Source: Tenacibaculum piscium (lineage in GTDB: Bacteria > Bacteroidota > Bacteroidia > Flavobacteriales > Flavobacteriaceae). From it: a stretch of 64,000 bases of DNA. This document shows, piece by piece, positions 8,211 to 16,576 of this stretch. The DNA is taken from assembly GCF_021390715.1 (NCBI RefSeq), contig NZ_JAJGWT010000004.1:221502-285501 (forward strand). The letters run 5' to 3'. Position 1 is the stretch's first letter, and every line of letters begins with the position of its first letter. A model generated the notes under the pieces. The model saw only the letters and a program-made list of their open reading frames with translations, was not told the DNA's origin and did not search any database. Made by a program: the position numbers and the translations under genes.

Positions 8211-8981
8211 ATGGCAAAAAAAGAAGTAACGGTAGAAGAAAAATTAAGAGCGTTATACGATTTACAGTTAATCGATTCTAGAATTGACGAAATCAGAAAC
8301 GTTCGTGGTGAATTACCTTTAGAAGTTGAAGATTTAGAAGATGAAGTTGCCGGATTAAACACAAGACTTTCTAAATTAAAAGACGAAGCTACAAGTTTAG
8401 AAGCTGATATTACAAATAAAAAATCAGCAATTACAGAATCTAAATCACTAATTGAAAAATACGAAGATCAACAAAAAAATGTTCGTAACAATCGTGAATT
8501 TGAAGCTTTAACCAAAGAAGTTGAATTTCAAGAATTAGAAATTGAATTATCAGAAAAAAGAATTAAAGAATATAAAGTGAAAATAACCCAGAAAAATGGC
8601 GTTATTGAAACAACTAAAGAAAAATTAAAAAAACAAGAAAGTCATTTAACGCACAAGAAAAATGAGCTAAATGATATCTTGAAAGAAACCGAAAAAGAAG
8701 AGCAATTATTAAACGAGAAATCGCAAGAATATGCACAATCTATTGATAAGCACTTATTAACTGCTTATAATAGAATTCGTACCAAAGTAAGAAACGGATT
8801 AGCCGTTGTTGCTATTGAACGTGGTGCTGCTGGTGGTTCTTTCTTTACAATTCCTCCTCAAGTACAGTTAGAAATTGCGAATCGTAAAAAAATTACAATT
8901 GATGAGTATAGTGGTCGTATTTTAGTTGATGCCGCATTAGCTCAAGAAGAAAAAGAAAAAATTGATAACTTATTTATATAA
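8211..8981 (+). CDS. Coiled-coil protein of the C4 zinc-ribbon family, cysteines lost
   Basis: This 256-aa protein has a long antiparallel coiled coil (about residues 20-190) and a C-terminal domain that aligns by pattern with the zf-RING_7 zinc ribbon of the CT398/CdsZ family. In most relatives the ribbon has CxxC pairs. Here the corresponding stretch reads IDEYSGRILVD and the whole protein has no cysteine, so zinc binding is not expected. The family has been linked to secretion chaperoning and nucleic-acid binding in other phyla, without a firm role here. It starts 4 bases after the Nif3-like gene, and a terminator follows. Confidence 0.85.
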   Translation: MAKKEVTVEEKLRALYDLQLIDSRIDEIRNVRGELPLEVEDLEDEVAGLNTRLSKLKDEATSLEADITNKKSAITESKSLIEKYEDQQKNVRNNREFEALTKEVEFQELEIELSEKRIKEYKVKITQKNGVIETTKEKLKKQESHLTHKKNELNDILKETEKEEQLLNEKSQEYAQSIDKHLLTAYNRIRTKVRNGLAVVAIERGAAGGSFFTIPPQVQLEIANRKKITIDEYSGRILVDAALAQEEKEKIDNLFI

Positions 8982-9012
8982 TAAGAACTTACTATTATTT
9001 TTGAAATATAAT

Positions 9013-9044
9013 AAAAAAGCACTCCTATTCGAGTGCTTTTTTTT
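9013..9044. terminator. Rho-independent terminator
   Basis: The arms AAAAAAGCACT and AGTGCTTTTTT flank a short loop 31 bases after the coiled-coil gene and run into a T tract. Confidence 0.85.
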
Positions 9045-9208
9045 GTGCCAAACTTAAAAAAGTGTCGTTAAAGTATCCTTAAATTTCAATAAAAATTAAA
9101 AGAAAATTAAAAGAAAATTGGGAGAATATTAGAAGAAAAAAGCAGAAAAAAACAATAATATTAAATACCTTAGTAGTGTTATTAATCTTAATTTTTAAAT
9201 AATTAATC

Positions 9209-9946
9209 ATGGGACAAAATACCGCACAAACGAACGAACAATATAACGAAAAACAAGTATTTAGCATGCCAAGAATTGGAGATGCTGCACCAGCTTTTAA
9301 AGCTACAACGACACAAGGTCCTATTAATTTTCCTGCAGATTATAAAGGTGATTGGGTTATTCTTTTTAGTCATCCTGCTGATTTTACACCAGTTTGTACA
9401 TCAGAATTTATCACATTTGCTTCTTTAGAAGATAAGTTTGCCAAAGCAAATTGTAAACTTGTAGGGCTTTCTATTGATGGATTATACAGTCATATTGCTT
9501 GGTTGCGTACTATTAAAGAAAAAATTGAATACAAAGGAATGAAAGATGTTGAAGTTAACTTTCCGTTAATTGAAGACATCAAAATGGATGTTGCCAGAAA
9601 ATATGGTATGATTCAGGAAAATGAAGACGATACAAAAGCAGTAAGAGCTGTTTTCTTTATCGATCCAAAAGGAATTGTTAGAAGTCTTATTTATTACCCT
9701 TTAAGTTTAGGTAGAAATTTTGATGAATTATATCGTGTAATTATCGCCTTACAAACGGCGGATGAATTTGGCGTTGCAACTCCTGCTGATTGGTATCCTG
9801 GAGATGATGTTATTATAGGTCCTGCAGGATCTTGTGGAACAGCAAATGACCGAATGGAAGATAGTGATATTGATTGTAAAGATTGGTTTTTCTGTACTAA
9901 AAAATTAGATAAAGACTTAGTTTTAGATAGAATTTTAAAAAAATAA
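9209..9946 (+). CDS. Peroxiredoxin, AhpC/Prx6 type
   Basis: This 245-aa protein is a cytosolic thiol peroxidase that reduces hydrogen peroxide and organic peroxides. The peroxidatic cysteine is Cys63 in FTPVCTSEF, preceded by the conserved HPADF. The C-terminal extension with GSCGTA and CKDWFFC gives extra cysteines typical of the long Prx6-like bacterial and archaeal enzymes, where they can form the resolving disulfide. The ATG at 9209 gives an N-terminal tail of about 20 residues before the conserved PRIGDAAP. The gene is monocistronic between two terminators. A role in oxidative-stress defence follows from the family; regulation is not visible. Confidence 0.92.
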   Translation: MGQNTAQTNEQYNEKQVFSMPRIGDAAPAFKATTTQGPINFPADYKGDWVILFSHPADFTPVCTSEFITFASLEDKFAKANCKLVGLSIDGLYSHIAWLRTIKEKIEYKGMKDVEVNFPLIEDIKMDVARKYGMIQENEDDTKAVRAVFFIDPKGIVRSLIYYPLSLGRNFDELYRVIIALQTADEFGVATPADWYPGDDVIIGPAGSCGTANDRMEDSDIDCKDWFFCTKKLDKDLVLDRILKK

Positions 9947-9982
9947 CACGAAAAAATAAGATATCTTTTAAATTTTAAAGCA

Positions 9983-10028
9983 ATAAAAAAGCTCAAAATA
10001 TCGTGTTGATATTTTGAGCTTTTTTTAT
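9983..10028. terminator. Bidirectional terminator
   Basis: A 20-bp stem has arms containing GCTCAAAATATC and GATATTTTGAGC, with an A tract and a T tract outside. It separates the convergent peroxiredoxin and PorP/SprF genes and can serve both. Confidence 0.88.
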
Positions 10029-10076
10029 AGATTAAATTTTTATTAAAAATCTTAAAATGAATTTTTAAGAAAATTT

Positions 10077-11000
10077 TTAAAAGAATTTAGGAACTTTATA
10101 TTTCGAACCTTTTGATAATTCATATTGTAACATAATTTCGTGAGTTCCTGAATTTGTTACATTATAATTAGAGGTTGTTAAATCATACGAATAACCTATT
10201 AACAACGTTTCTGAAGCCTGAAAACCTAAAAGAGCACTAATGGCATCGTCCCATCTCCAAGCTAATCCTGCTCTAAATTTTTCTTTATATAAAAAATTTC
10301 CAGAGATATCCAACGACAACGGAGCTCCCGCAACAGCTTTTAACAATACTGCTGGTTTAAACATTAAATCATAATTAATATCATATACGGCTCCTGCAAT
10401 GAAGAAAAAGTGCATTTTTTCAACAGCCGTTTTTCCTAATTGATTATCGCCATCATAATGTTCCATTTTTAAAATATTAGGTACAGAAAGCCCAATATAC
10501 CAAGTCGGTTTATGATAATAAACTCCTGCTCCAATTGTTGGTAAAAATTTACTTACATTTTCGCCAAAAATAGCTTCATCATCATTTGCCGTTCCTTTGC
10601 TCCAATCAATATTTAAGAAACGTCCTCCTAAACGCAAACCAAAAGCCAACGTACCATCTAAATCAGTTTGAATACTATAAGAGGCATTGGCATCTAAAGA
10701 AATTTCTTGCGAAGGACCAATTTTATCATTCATAATATTGAAACCTAAACCTAACCCAGAATAGCCTAAAGGCGTATGATAACTTAAATTTTGAGTTTCT
10801 GGAGCTCCTTCAAAACCAACCCATTGCATTCTTCCAATTGCGGTGATTACACCAAAATCTTTAGAACCTGCATACGCTGGATTTACGCTCATCGTATTGT
10901 ACATATACTGCGAATATTGCGGATCTTGTTGTGCTTGTATATCGGTTATCGAAGCAATAATTACTAAAAATACTGATATTACACTTAAAAATAACTTCAT
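10077..11000 (-). CDS. PorP/SprF family T9SS outer-membrane protein (orphan)
   Basis: This 307-aa protein has a signal peptide (cleavage near IQAQQ) followed by the PorP/SprF hallmark DPQYSQYMYNTMSVNPAYAG and a beta-barrel-like remainder. PorP/SprF proteins sit in the outer membrane and in several cases work with a particular T9SS type B cargo. It is clearly paralogous to the protein at 60374-61288: long blocks such as TPLGYSG, GLGF/GLGI and NVDWSKG-like segments match. Unlike that copy it has no adjacent cargo gene, lying between a peroxiredoxin and a cysteine desulfurase. It may serve a cargo encoded elsewhere. Confidence 0.9.
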   Translation of the reverse strand: MKLFLSVISVFLVIIASITDIQAQQDPQYSQYMYNTMSVNPAYAGSKDFGVITAIGRMQWVGFEGAPETQNLSYHTPLGYSGLGLGFNIMNDKIGPSQEISLDANASYSIQTDLDGTLAFGLRLGGRFLNIDWSKGTANDDEAIFGENVSKFLPTIGAGVYYHKPTWYIGLSVPNILKMEHYDGDNQLGKTAVEKMHFFFIAGAVYDINYDLMFKPAVLLKAVAGAPLSLDISGNFLYKEKFRAGLAWRWDDAISALLGFQASETLLIGYSYDLTTSNYNVTNSGTHEIMLQYELSKGSKYKVPKFF

Positions 11001-11389
11001 TTTATATCTCTTTTTATAGCTTTATTAATTAATATTATGGGCGATTTTATAATTCTTATCAAGAAAATTTTAATCAAAATTAACTTTTAATCAATAAATC
11101 ATGTAACTATATTTTTAAACTCTTTATTTCTGATTTATTTCTGATGTAAAACGGATATAAAAAAGCAATAAAAAACCTTTAAAAAAAGAGATAAAATGCC
11201 TTTTATGAATTAGTTATACAAATTTAGCAATCATAAAAAAAATAAAAGTAACAAATTTAAGTTAGTTTTATTTTTTTTCAGCAACTTATTTCAAATTTTT
11301 TAACTTTTATTGATATTTATCACTAAAACCTATCTTAAAATTTAGTAATTCGCAATATTCTAAACAATTTTACATCAATTTAAATGATA
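11001..11389. other. 389-bp noncoding spacer
   Basis: This very AT-rich spacer between the stop of the cysteine desulfurase and the start of the orphan porP gene shows no convincing open frame, RNA gene or repeat. The porP promoter should lie near 11001-11080, but I cannot pick a clear TAnnTTTG box on the minus strand. Confidence 0.5.
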
Positions 11390-12535
11390 CTAGATAATTT
11401 TTTTTAATTTATCAAGTGTAAAATCAAGGTCTGCAAAGGTTGTTAATTTACTAAAAGAAAAACGTACCGATGCTTTTTCAGCTTCATCAGCCTCTAAAAA
11501 AGCTCGCAACACGTGTGAACCTTTACTCGCTCCACTTTGACAAGCACTTCCGCCAGAAACCGCAATTCCGTGTAAATCCAAATTAAAAAGTATCATCTTA
11601 TTTTTCACAGGAAAACGAACATTTAAAATCGTATAACTACTATTTTCTAAACATTCCGATTCGCCATTAAATTGAATATTTTTAAAGTCCGTTTTTAATT
11701 GTGTACTAAAATATGTTTTTAATTTTTCAATATGTTTTTTATCTTCGGATAAATTTTCAAAAGAAATTTCTAAAGCTTTTTCCATACCCAAAATACCGTG
11801 TACATTTTCGGTACTAGCTCGTGTACCTCTTTCTTGTTCCCCCCCGTATAGCAAGGGTTTTATTGAAATTCCTTTTTTGATATAAGCAAAACCAACGCCT
11901 TTCGGACCGTGAAATTTATGCGCACTTGCTACGATAAAATCTACGGGAATTTTTTGTAAATCTAACGGATAATGTCCAATTGCTTGTACGGTATCGGAGT
12001 GAAAATACGCGTTGTTTTCCGTACATAATTGGGCGATATTTTCAATTGGTAATAAGTTTCCAATTTCATTGTTTACGTACATCAAACTAACCAATGTTTT
12101 TTGGGATTCTTTTTCAGGAGATGTTTTTAAAACCTGTTCAAAAGCATTGATATCAAGAACTCCGTGTTCATTTACAGGTATAAATTCTACGGTTATTGCA
12201 TATTTTTCCTGAAGATATTCAACAGTACGCAACACGGCGTGATGCTCGATTTTAGAGGTAATAATTCGAGTAACGCCTAAATTTAAAACGGCATTATATA
12301 AGATTAAATTATCGGCTTCCGTGCCTCCTGCGGTAAAGAAAATTTCACTAGCTGATACCTTAAAATGTTTCGCAATATTTTTACGAGCAGTTTCCACGAC
12401 TGCTTTTGCTTTCCTTCCAAATTGATGAATAGATGATGGATTTCCAAAATTATGCAACATTGATTCCTGCATTACGGCAACAACGGCGGGTAATATTGGT
12501 GTTGTGGCGGCATTATCTAAATAAACAGTTTTCAT
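11390..12535 (-). CDS. Cysteine desulfurase, class V aminotransferase fold
   Basis: This 381-aa PLP enzyme removes sulfur from cysteine as an enzyme-bound persulfide for Fe-S cluster and thio-cofactor synthesis. The N-terminal YLDNAATTP, the PLP lysine in SAHKFHGPKG (about residue 205) and the active-site cysteine in GSACQSGASKGSHV (about 327) are all present. The Cys loop is followed by a Ser/Lys-rich stretch like IscS/NifS group enzymes rather than SufS. No IscU or SufBCD genes are nearby, so the acceptor is unknown. It lies 17 bases after the Smr gene in the same direction, and the two are likely co-transcribed. Confidence 0.9.
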   Translation of the reverse strand: MKTVYLDNAATTPILPAVVAVMQESMLHNFGNPSSIHQFGRKAKAVVETARKNIAKHFKVSASEIFFTAGGTEADNLILYNAVLNLGVTRIITSKIEHHAVLRTVEYLQEKYAITVEFIPVNEHGVLDINAFEQVLKTSPEKESQKTLVSLMYVNNEIGNLLPIENIAQLCTENNAYFHSDTVQAIGHYPLDLQKIPVDFIVASAHKFHGPKGVGFAYIKKGISIKPLLYGGEQERGTRASTENVHGILGMEKALEISFENLSEDKKHIEKLKTYFSTQLKTDFKNIQFNGESECLENSSYTILNVRFPVKNKMILFNLDLHGIAVSGGSACQSGASKGSHVLRAFLEADEAEKASVRFSFSKLTTFADLDFTLDKLKKII

Positions 12536-12552
12536 AAAATATTTATATAAAA

Positions 12553-13101
12553 TTAATTTGGATTTTGATAAATATAAATTTCGGTAGCTCCTTTTCCGTA
12601 TTTTTGATACGAAGCGTCGTAATATTTCACAGAATAATTATTCAATAAATAATCTAATTCGGTTTTTAAAACACCTTCACCAATTCCGTGAATTAACACC
12701 AATTTTGAAATGCTTTTTGAGATACAATATTCTAATTTGTGTTTTGCGGTTTCTAACTGTAAGGATAGAATATCATAATTATCCATGCCACGAGTCGATT
12801 TCACTAATTTATCGGCATGTAAATCGACCTCCATAATTACTTCATTTTTATCTTTAACAAAAAAAGATTTTTTCTTTTTAACGGTTTCTTGCGTCTTTTG
12901 TTGCCATAATGATTTTTGAACAGCAACTTGCCTACTCAATTCGTGTTGTTCTACCTTAATTTTAACCAATTCGGTTGCATAAAAAGAATATTCCATCCCG
13001 TGTTGATCTTTCACAAAAAAAAAGTCATTTTCTTTTCTTGTGATAATCCCCCGAATATCAGCGTCTAACACTGCAACTTTATTTCCTATTTCTAAACACA
13101 T
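12553..13101 (-). CDS. Smr-domain protein
   Basis: This 182-aa protein has an N-terminal small beta domain (about residues 1-50, GNKVAVLDADIRGIITRK), a basic linker, and a C-terminal Smr domain (about 105-182). The Smr signatures are VDLHADKL and the loop VLIHGIGEGVLK. Smr domains are nucleases or nucleic-acid binders; standalone versions are implicated in ribosome collision rescue and DNA repair in other bacteria. This is a flavobacterial short form, not full-length MutS2, because the ABC ATPase part is absent. It starts in the spacer divergent to the ArsC-like gene and heads a two-gene unit with the cysteine desulfurase. Confidence 0.87.
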   Translation of the reverse strand: MCLEIGNKVAVLDADIRGIITRKENDFFFVKDQHGMEYSFYATELVKIKVEQHELSRQVAVQKSLWQQKTQETVKKKKSFFVKDKNEVIMEVDLHADKLVKSTRGMDNYDILSLQLETAKHKLEYCISKSISKLVLIHGIGEGVLKTELDYLLNNYSVKYYDASYQKYGKGATEIYIYQNPN

Positions 13102-13141
13102 ACTTAACCTTTACTTAATTCACAAAAAGTGCTTTACATTG

Positions 13142-13149
13142 TATTTTTG
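13142..13149 (+). promoter_or_regulatory. Promoter -7 box TATTTTTG
   Basis: A TAnnTTTG match lies 35 bases before the ATG at 13184 of the ArsC-like gene, within the divergent spacer. A longer frame would begin upstream of this box inside the Smr gene, which argues for the shorter start. Confidence 0.55.
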
Positions 13150-13183
13150 TGCTACTTGTATATTGCAAAAGAACTGTAAAAAA

Positions 13184-13816
13184 ATGATAAACACTAAAAA
13201 TATTAACACTAAAATATTCTTTGAAGAAGCGAGAAAAGAAATGATACTAAGTGATGTCCGTAAAAAATTACTCACCGATATTGCTGATTCCATTATTACT
13301 GAATATCAAGAAAGAGAGAAAATAAATTTAAATTTTATTTGCACACATAATTCTAGAAGAAGTCAATTTTCACAAGTTTGGGCTTTTTTTGCTATTGAAT
13401 ACTTTGGATTAAAAAATATTTCAACATATTCTGGTGGTACAGAAGCGACTGCTTTTCATCGAAATACGGTAAAAAGTTTACAACAAACAGGTTTTGAATT
13501 CAATATTGTTGATTTTTCACATCAAAATCCACGTTATTTAGTTTCTTTTAAGGGAACAAAAAAATCAATTGTAGGATTTTCAAAAACATTTGATCATCCT
13601 GAGAACAACTATCCATATATTGCCATTACCACTTGCAGTAGTGCTGATGAAAACTGTCCTTTTATTCCTGATGCAATTTCTCGATTTCACTTGCCTTATA
13701 CTGACCCAAAAAATTCAGACAATACCGATATCGCTCTTGACAGCTATTTAAACACCAGCAAACAAATTGCTGGTGAATTATTTTATATTTTCGATATGAT
13801 AAAAAAAATACAGTAG
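13184..13816 (+). CDS. Arsenate reductase/LMW protein-tyrosine-phosphatase-like protein
   Basis: This 210-aa protein has the phosphatase-fold P-loop CTHNSRRS (CX5R), preceded by a ~55-residue helical extension. It also contains TCSSADENCPF and a late YTDPKNSD segment that supplies the Asp general acid in DP. Proteins of this type are annotated as ArsC-like arsenate reductases, but the P-loop lacks the second Cys of CTGNSCRS-type ArsC. Additional cysteines near 145-150 (TTCSSADENC) could take part in a thiol relay. Phosphatase activity is equally possible. No ars genes are nearby. The start is set at 13184 because upstream codons overlap the divergent Smr gene and the promoter box. Confidence 0.75.
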   Translation: MINTKNINTKIFFEEARKEMILSDVRKKLLTDIADSIITEYQEREKINLNFICTHNSRRSQFSQVWAFFAIEYFGLKNISTYSGGTEATAFHRNTVKSLQQTGFEFNIVDFSHQNPRYLVSFKGTKKSIVGFSKTFDHPENNYPYIAITTCSSADENCPFIPDAISRFHLPYTDPKNSDNTDIALDSYLNTSKQIAGELFYIFDMIKKIQ

Positions 13817-13837
13817 TTTTTACACTACTGTATTTTT
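13804..13837. terminator. Bidirectional terminator containing both stop codons
   Basis: A 14-bp stem (arms AAAAATACAGTAGT and ACTACTGTATTTTT) has a 6-nt loop. The TAG of the plus-strand ArsC-like gene lies in the left arm and the TAA of the minus-strand PPK2 gene in the loop, so a single hairpin ends both convergent transcripts with 3 bases between the genes. Confidence 0.8.
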
Positions 13838-14602
13838 ATCATACGGAATACTTTTTAATACATGATTAATTACGTTAATCCTTGCGATTGTTTTTCTATT
13901 TGCTCGAATCACTTTCCAAGGAGATATTGCGGTATTTGTTTTAGAGAACATGGCTCTTTTATAATCCGTATAATCATCCCAAAGTTCTTGTGCTTTTAAA
14001 TCTACGGGAGTAATTTTCCATTGTTTTAATGGATTATTTACGATTTCTTTAAAGCGTTTGGCTTGTTCTCTTTTATTGATAGACATATAAACTTTAACCA
14101 ATCGAATACCTGATTCTAGAATCATTCTTTCAAATTCATTCACTTGATTCATGAAAATTTGATATTCTTTTTGTGTACAAAATCCATTTACAGGTTCAAC
14201 CACGGCTCTATTGTACCAGCTTCTATCAAAGAAAACAATTTCTCCTGCTTTTGGAAATTGTTCAACATATCGTTGAAAATACCATTGTGTTTTTTGGTCT
14301 TCATTGGGTTTTGGCAGTGCTACAATTCGCATATGACGTGGATTAATTCTTTCGGTCATTCTACGGATAGCGCCTCCTTTTCCAGCGGCATCTCTTCCTT
14401 CAAAGATAATGATAATACGTTCATCATTATTGATTCCCCAAGTTTGCAAACGAATTAATTCTACTTGTAATTTTTCGAGCTTACGCTGATAATCTACAGT
14501 TCGAACAGCTCTTTCTAAATTAAATGGATTATTGGTTAATAATGCTTTTAATCCTTTATTTGTGTTGAGCTTATTTACAGCTCCTTGTGTTAATTTTTCC
14601 AT
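13820..14602 (-). CDS. Polyphosphate kinase 2 family protein (second of tandem pair)
   Basis: This 260-aa PPK2 transfers phosphate between polyphosphate and nucleotides. The Walker A motif EGRDAAGKGG is near residue 70, the lid is rich in Arg (AIRRMTERINPRHMR), and the Walker B-like FFDRSWYNRAVVEP follows near 125. It is a clear paralogue of the upstream gene at 14604-15461, with a shorter N terminus and no C-terminal tail. The two are separated by one base and co-directional, so they are translated from one transcript. Whether it favours AMP, ADP or GDP cannot be decided by eye. Confidence 0.9.
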   Translation of the reverse strand: MEKLTQGAVNKLNTNKGLKALLTNNPFNLERAVRTVDYQRKLEKLQVELIRLQTWGINNDERIIIIFEGRDAAGKGGAIRRMTERINPRHMRIVALPKPNEDQKTQWYFQRYVEQFPKAGEIVFFDRSWYNRAVVEPVNGFCTQKEYQIFMNQVNEFERMILESGIRLVKVYMSINKREQAKRFKEIVNNPLKQWKITPVDLKAQELWDDYTDYKRAMFSKTNTAISPWKVIRANRKTIARINVINHVLKSIPYDKNTVV

Positions 14603-14603
14603 A

Positions 14604-15461
14604 TTAATCTAAATGTTTTGCTGAACGATAATAACGCATTACGATATTAGGATCTGGATTGTTTACGATTTTATGTTCTGATTCTTCTTGATAATCAAAT
14701 TGCGATAATACATGACGCATACACTCTATTCTAGCTTTCTTTTTATCGTTCGTTTTCACGACAATCCACGGGCTGTATGTGGTGTGTGTTTTGCTGAACA
14801 TTTCTTCTTTATAATAGGTGTATCTGCTCCAGAGTTCTTGTCCTTTTTTATCTACGGGACTGAATTTCCATCTTTTTAATGGATTATCATTTCGAGCATC
14901 AAATCGTTTCATTTGTTCATCTTTTGAGATAGACAACCAAAATTTGATAATGGTAACACCATCTTCGTGTAGCATGTGTTCAAATTCTGGCACTTGCGCC
15001 ATAAATTTTTTATATTGATCTTTGCTACAAAAATCCATTACAGGTTCTACTACGGCTCGGTTATACCAGCTTCTATCAAAAAAAACGATTTCTCCAGGAT
15101 TTGGTAATTCTTTAATATAACGTTGAAAATACCATTGTCCTTTTTCGACCACTGTTGGTTTATTCAGGGCTACTAAACGCATCGAACGCGGATTTAAATG
15201 TTCCATAAAACGACGGATATTCCCTCCTTTTCCAGCAGCATCTCTTCCTTCAAAAATAACGGCTACTCGCTTATTATTCTTGGCAATCCATTGCTGTAAT
15301 TTCACCAATTCTATTTGAAGTTTTTTCAATTCTTCTTCGTAAGTTATCTTCTCGACAACTTTGTGTATTGGTATTTCTTTTTCTTCTATTAAGTTCCATA
15401 ATTCATCTGTTGATGAAATACTTTCAAAATCTTCAATGGTAAGCATTTTTTTATCTTTCAT
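14604..15461 (-). CDS. Polyphosphate kinase 2 family protein (first of tandem pair)
   Basis: This 285-aa protein has the same PPK2 core: EGRDAAGKGG near residue 70, Arg-rich lid NIRRFMEHLNPRSMR, WYFQRYI, and FFDRSWYNRAVVEPVMDFC. The C-terminal ~25 residues, ending NIVMRYYRSAKHLD, are absent from its partner. It leads the two-gene unit. The conserved nucleotide and polyphosphate contacts are intact in both copies, so neither is an obvious pseudo-enzyme. A split of substrates (for example ADP versus AMP) or a hetero-oligomer are possible reasons to keep both. It is divergent from the LpxR-like gene across a 70-base spacer. Confidence 0.9.
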   Translation of the reverse strand: MKDKKMLTIEDFESISSTDELWNLIEEKEIPIHKVVEKITYEEELKKLQIELVKLQQWIAKNNKRVAVIFEGRDAAGKGGNIRRFMEHLNPRSMRLVALNKPTVVEKGQWYFQRYIKELPNPGEIVFFDRSWYNRAVVEPVMDFCSKDQYKKFMAQVPEFEHMLHEDGVTIIKFWLSISKDEQMKRFDARNDNPLKRWKFSPVDKKGQELWSRYTYYKEEMFSKTHTTYSPWIVVKTNDKKKARIECMRHVLSQFDYQEESEHKIVNNPDPNIVMRYYRSAKHLD

Positions 15462-15531
15462 TTAAAAATAATTAAGTTGAAATACGCTATATTTAACCCT
15501 ACATTGCTAAAATAAGACGATAATAATTGCT

Positions 15532-16521
15532 ATGAAACAAAAAATCTTTTTTTTTTTAATACTCTATAAAACAACTCTTTTCGCCCAGCAAAAACAACCA
15601 AAAGAATTTAGTATTATAACCGATAATGATTTATATATCTCGCTAACACAAGATCGATATTATACAAATGGACTTTTTTTAACATATCGATATCTGGCTA
15701 AAAAGACTTCAAAAAATGCTTTAAAAAATCGACAAAAAGTAATTGAATTTAAGCTTGGAAACCAGATGTACACGCCTTTTAAAGCCAGTGTAAAATATCC
15801 TGAAAATCATGATCGCCCTTTTGCAGGATATTCCTTTGGGAGTATTGGCATTACTCGATTTTATCAAAACAATACGCTCTTAAAAACAGACTTACAAATA
15901 GGAATGCTTGGTTCGGCAAGTAAAAGCAAAGAACTTCAGAGTTTTGTGCATACATTATATGGCTACGAAAAAATAACGGGTTGGAAATATCAGATTAAAA
16001 ACACCTTTGGCTTCAACTTCAAAATAAATTATTTAAAAAGTTTAACCAGATTAAAAAATAATCTAAATAAATTAAACACTATATATATTGATGCCAATTG
16101 GATTAGTACCGTTAATTTCGGAACGATTCATACTGATATCTCAACAGGTTTTTACACCCGAATTGGATTAAAACCGTTGCAAAAAATTATAAATTCGATT
16201 GCATTTCATGGAAATTTAATTAAAAATACGGATGCTAAAACTGATAAATCAAAAATAGAATCCTTTATTTATATAAAACCGATGCTTCATTATGTTGCCT
16301 ATGATGCCACAATTCAAGGTGGTTTTTTAAGTGAAAATACGAATCCTATTACATATAGAATCAATCCTTTTAAAATGACCACCGAAATAGGAATTCGTTT
16401 TACCGCAAATCATTTTAATTTTGGATATATTATAAAACATCATACTAAGAAACTAAAAAGTTGGCGAGTTCCTTCGCATAATTTCTACGGAACACTCGAA
16501 TTTAATTATATGTTTAATTAA
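15532..16521 (+). CDS. LpxR-family lipid A 3'-O-deacylase-like outer-membrane protein
   Basis: This 329-aa protein has a signal peptide (KIFFFLILYKTTLFAQQ) and the LpxR/DUF2219 signatures: TDNDLYIS and TQDRYYTNG near residues 30-50, followed by DRPFAGYSFGSIG. LpxR is an outer-membrane 12-strand barrel that removes the 3'-acyloxyacyl chain of lipid A and uses calcium; the Asn, Asp and Tyr residues of these motifs line its active site. The match is to the family. Activity on flavobacterial lipid A, which is usually underacylated already, is inferred. The gene is monocistronic, divergent from the PPK2 pair and 55 bases upstream of dnaN. Confidence 0.82.
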   Translation: MKQKIFFFLILYKTTLFAQQKQPKEFSIITDNDLYISLTQDRYYTNGLFLTYRYLAKKTSKNALKNRQKVIEFKLGNQMYTPFKASVKYPENHDRPFAGYSFGSIGITRFYQNNTLLKTDLQIGMLGSASKSKELQSFVHTLYGYEKITGWKYQIKNTFGFNFKINYLKSLTRLKNNLNKLNTIYIDANWISTVNFGTIHTDISTGFYTRIGLKPLQKIINSIAFHGNLIKNTDAKTDKSKIESFIYIKPMLHYVAYDATIQGGFLSENTNPITYRINPFKMTTEIGIRFTANHFNFGYIIKHHTKKLKSWRVPSHNFYGTLEFNYMFN

Positions 16522-16540
16522 TTTTTAATTTTTTTATAGA

Positions 16541-16548
16541 TATCTTTG
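16541..16548 (+). promoter_or_regulatory. Promoter -7 box TATCTTTG
   Basis: A TAnnTTTG match lies 28 bases before the dnaN start codon. The -33 element is not clear. Confidence 0.55.
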
Positions 16549-16576
16549 TAACTCTAATAAACAGAAAATTTACTCA

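Noticed and set aside
12553..13101. MutS2 mismatch-repair-like protein
   Set aside because: Only the Smr domain and a small N-terminal domain are present; MutS ATPase motifs are absent.
13040..13183. 48-codon N-terminal extension of the ArsC-like protein
   Set aside because: It overlaps the divergent Smr gene and the promoter box, and the added residues resemble no protein domain.
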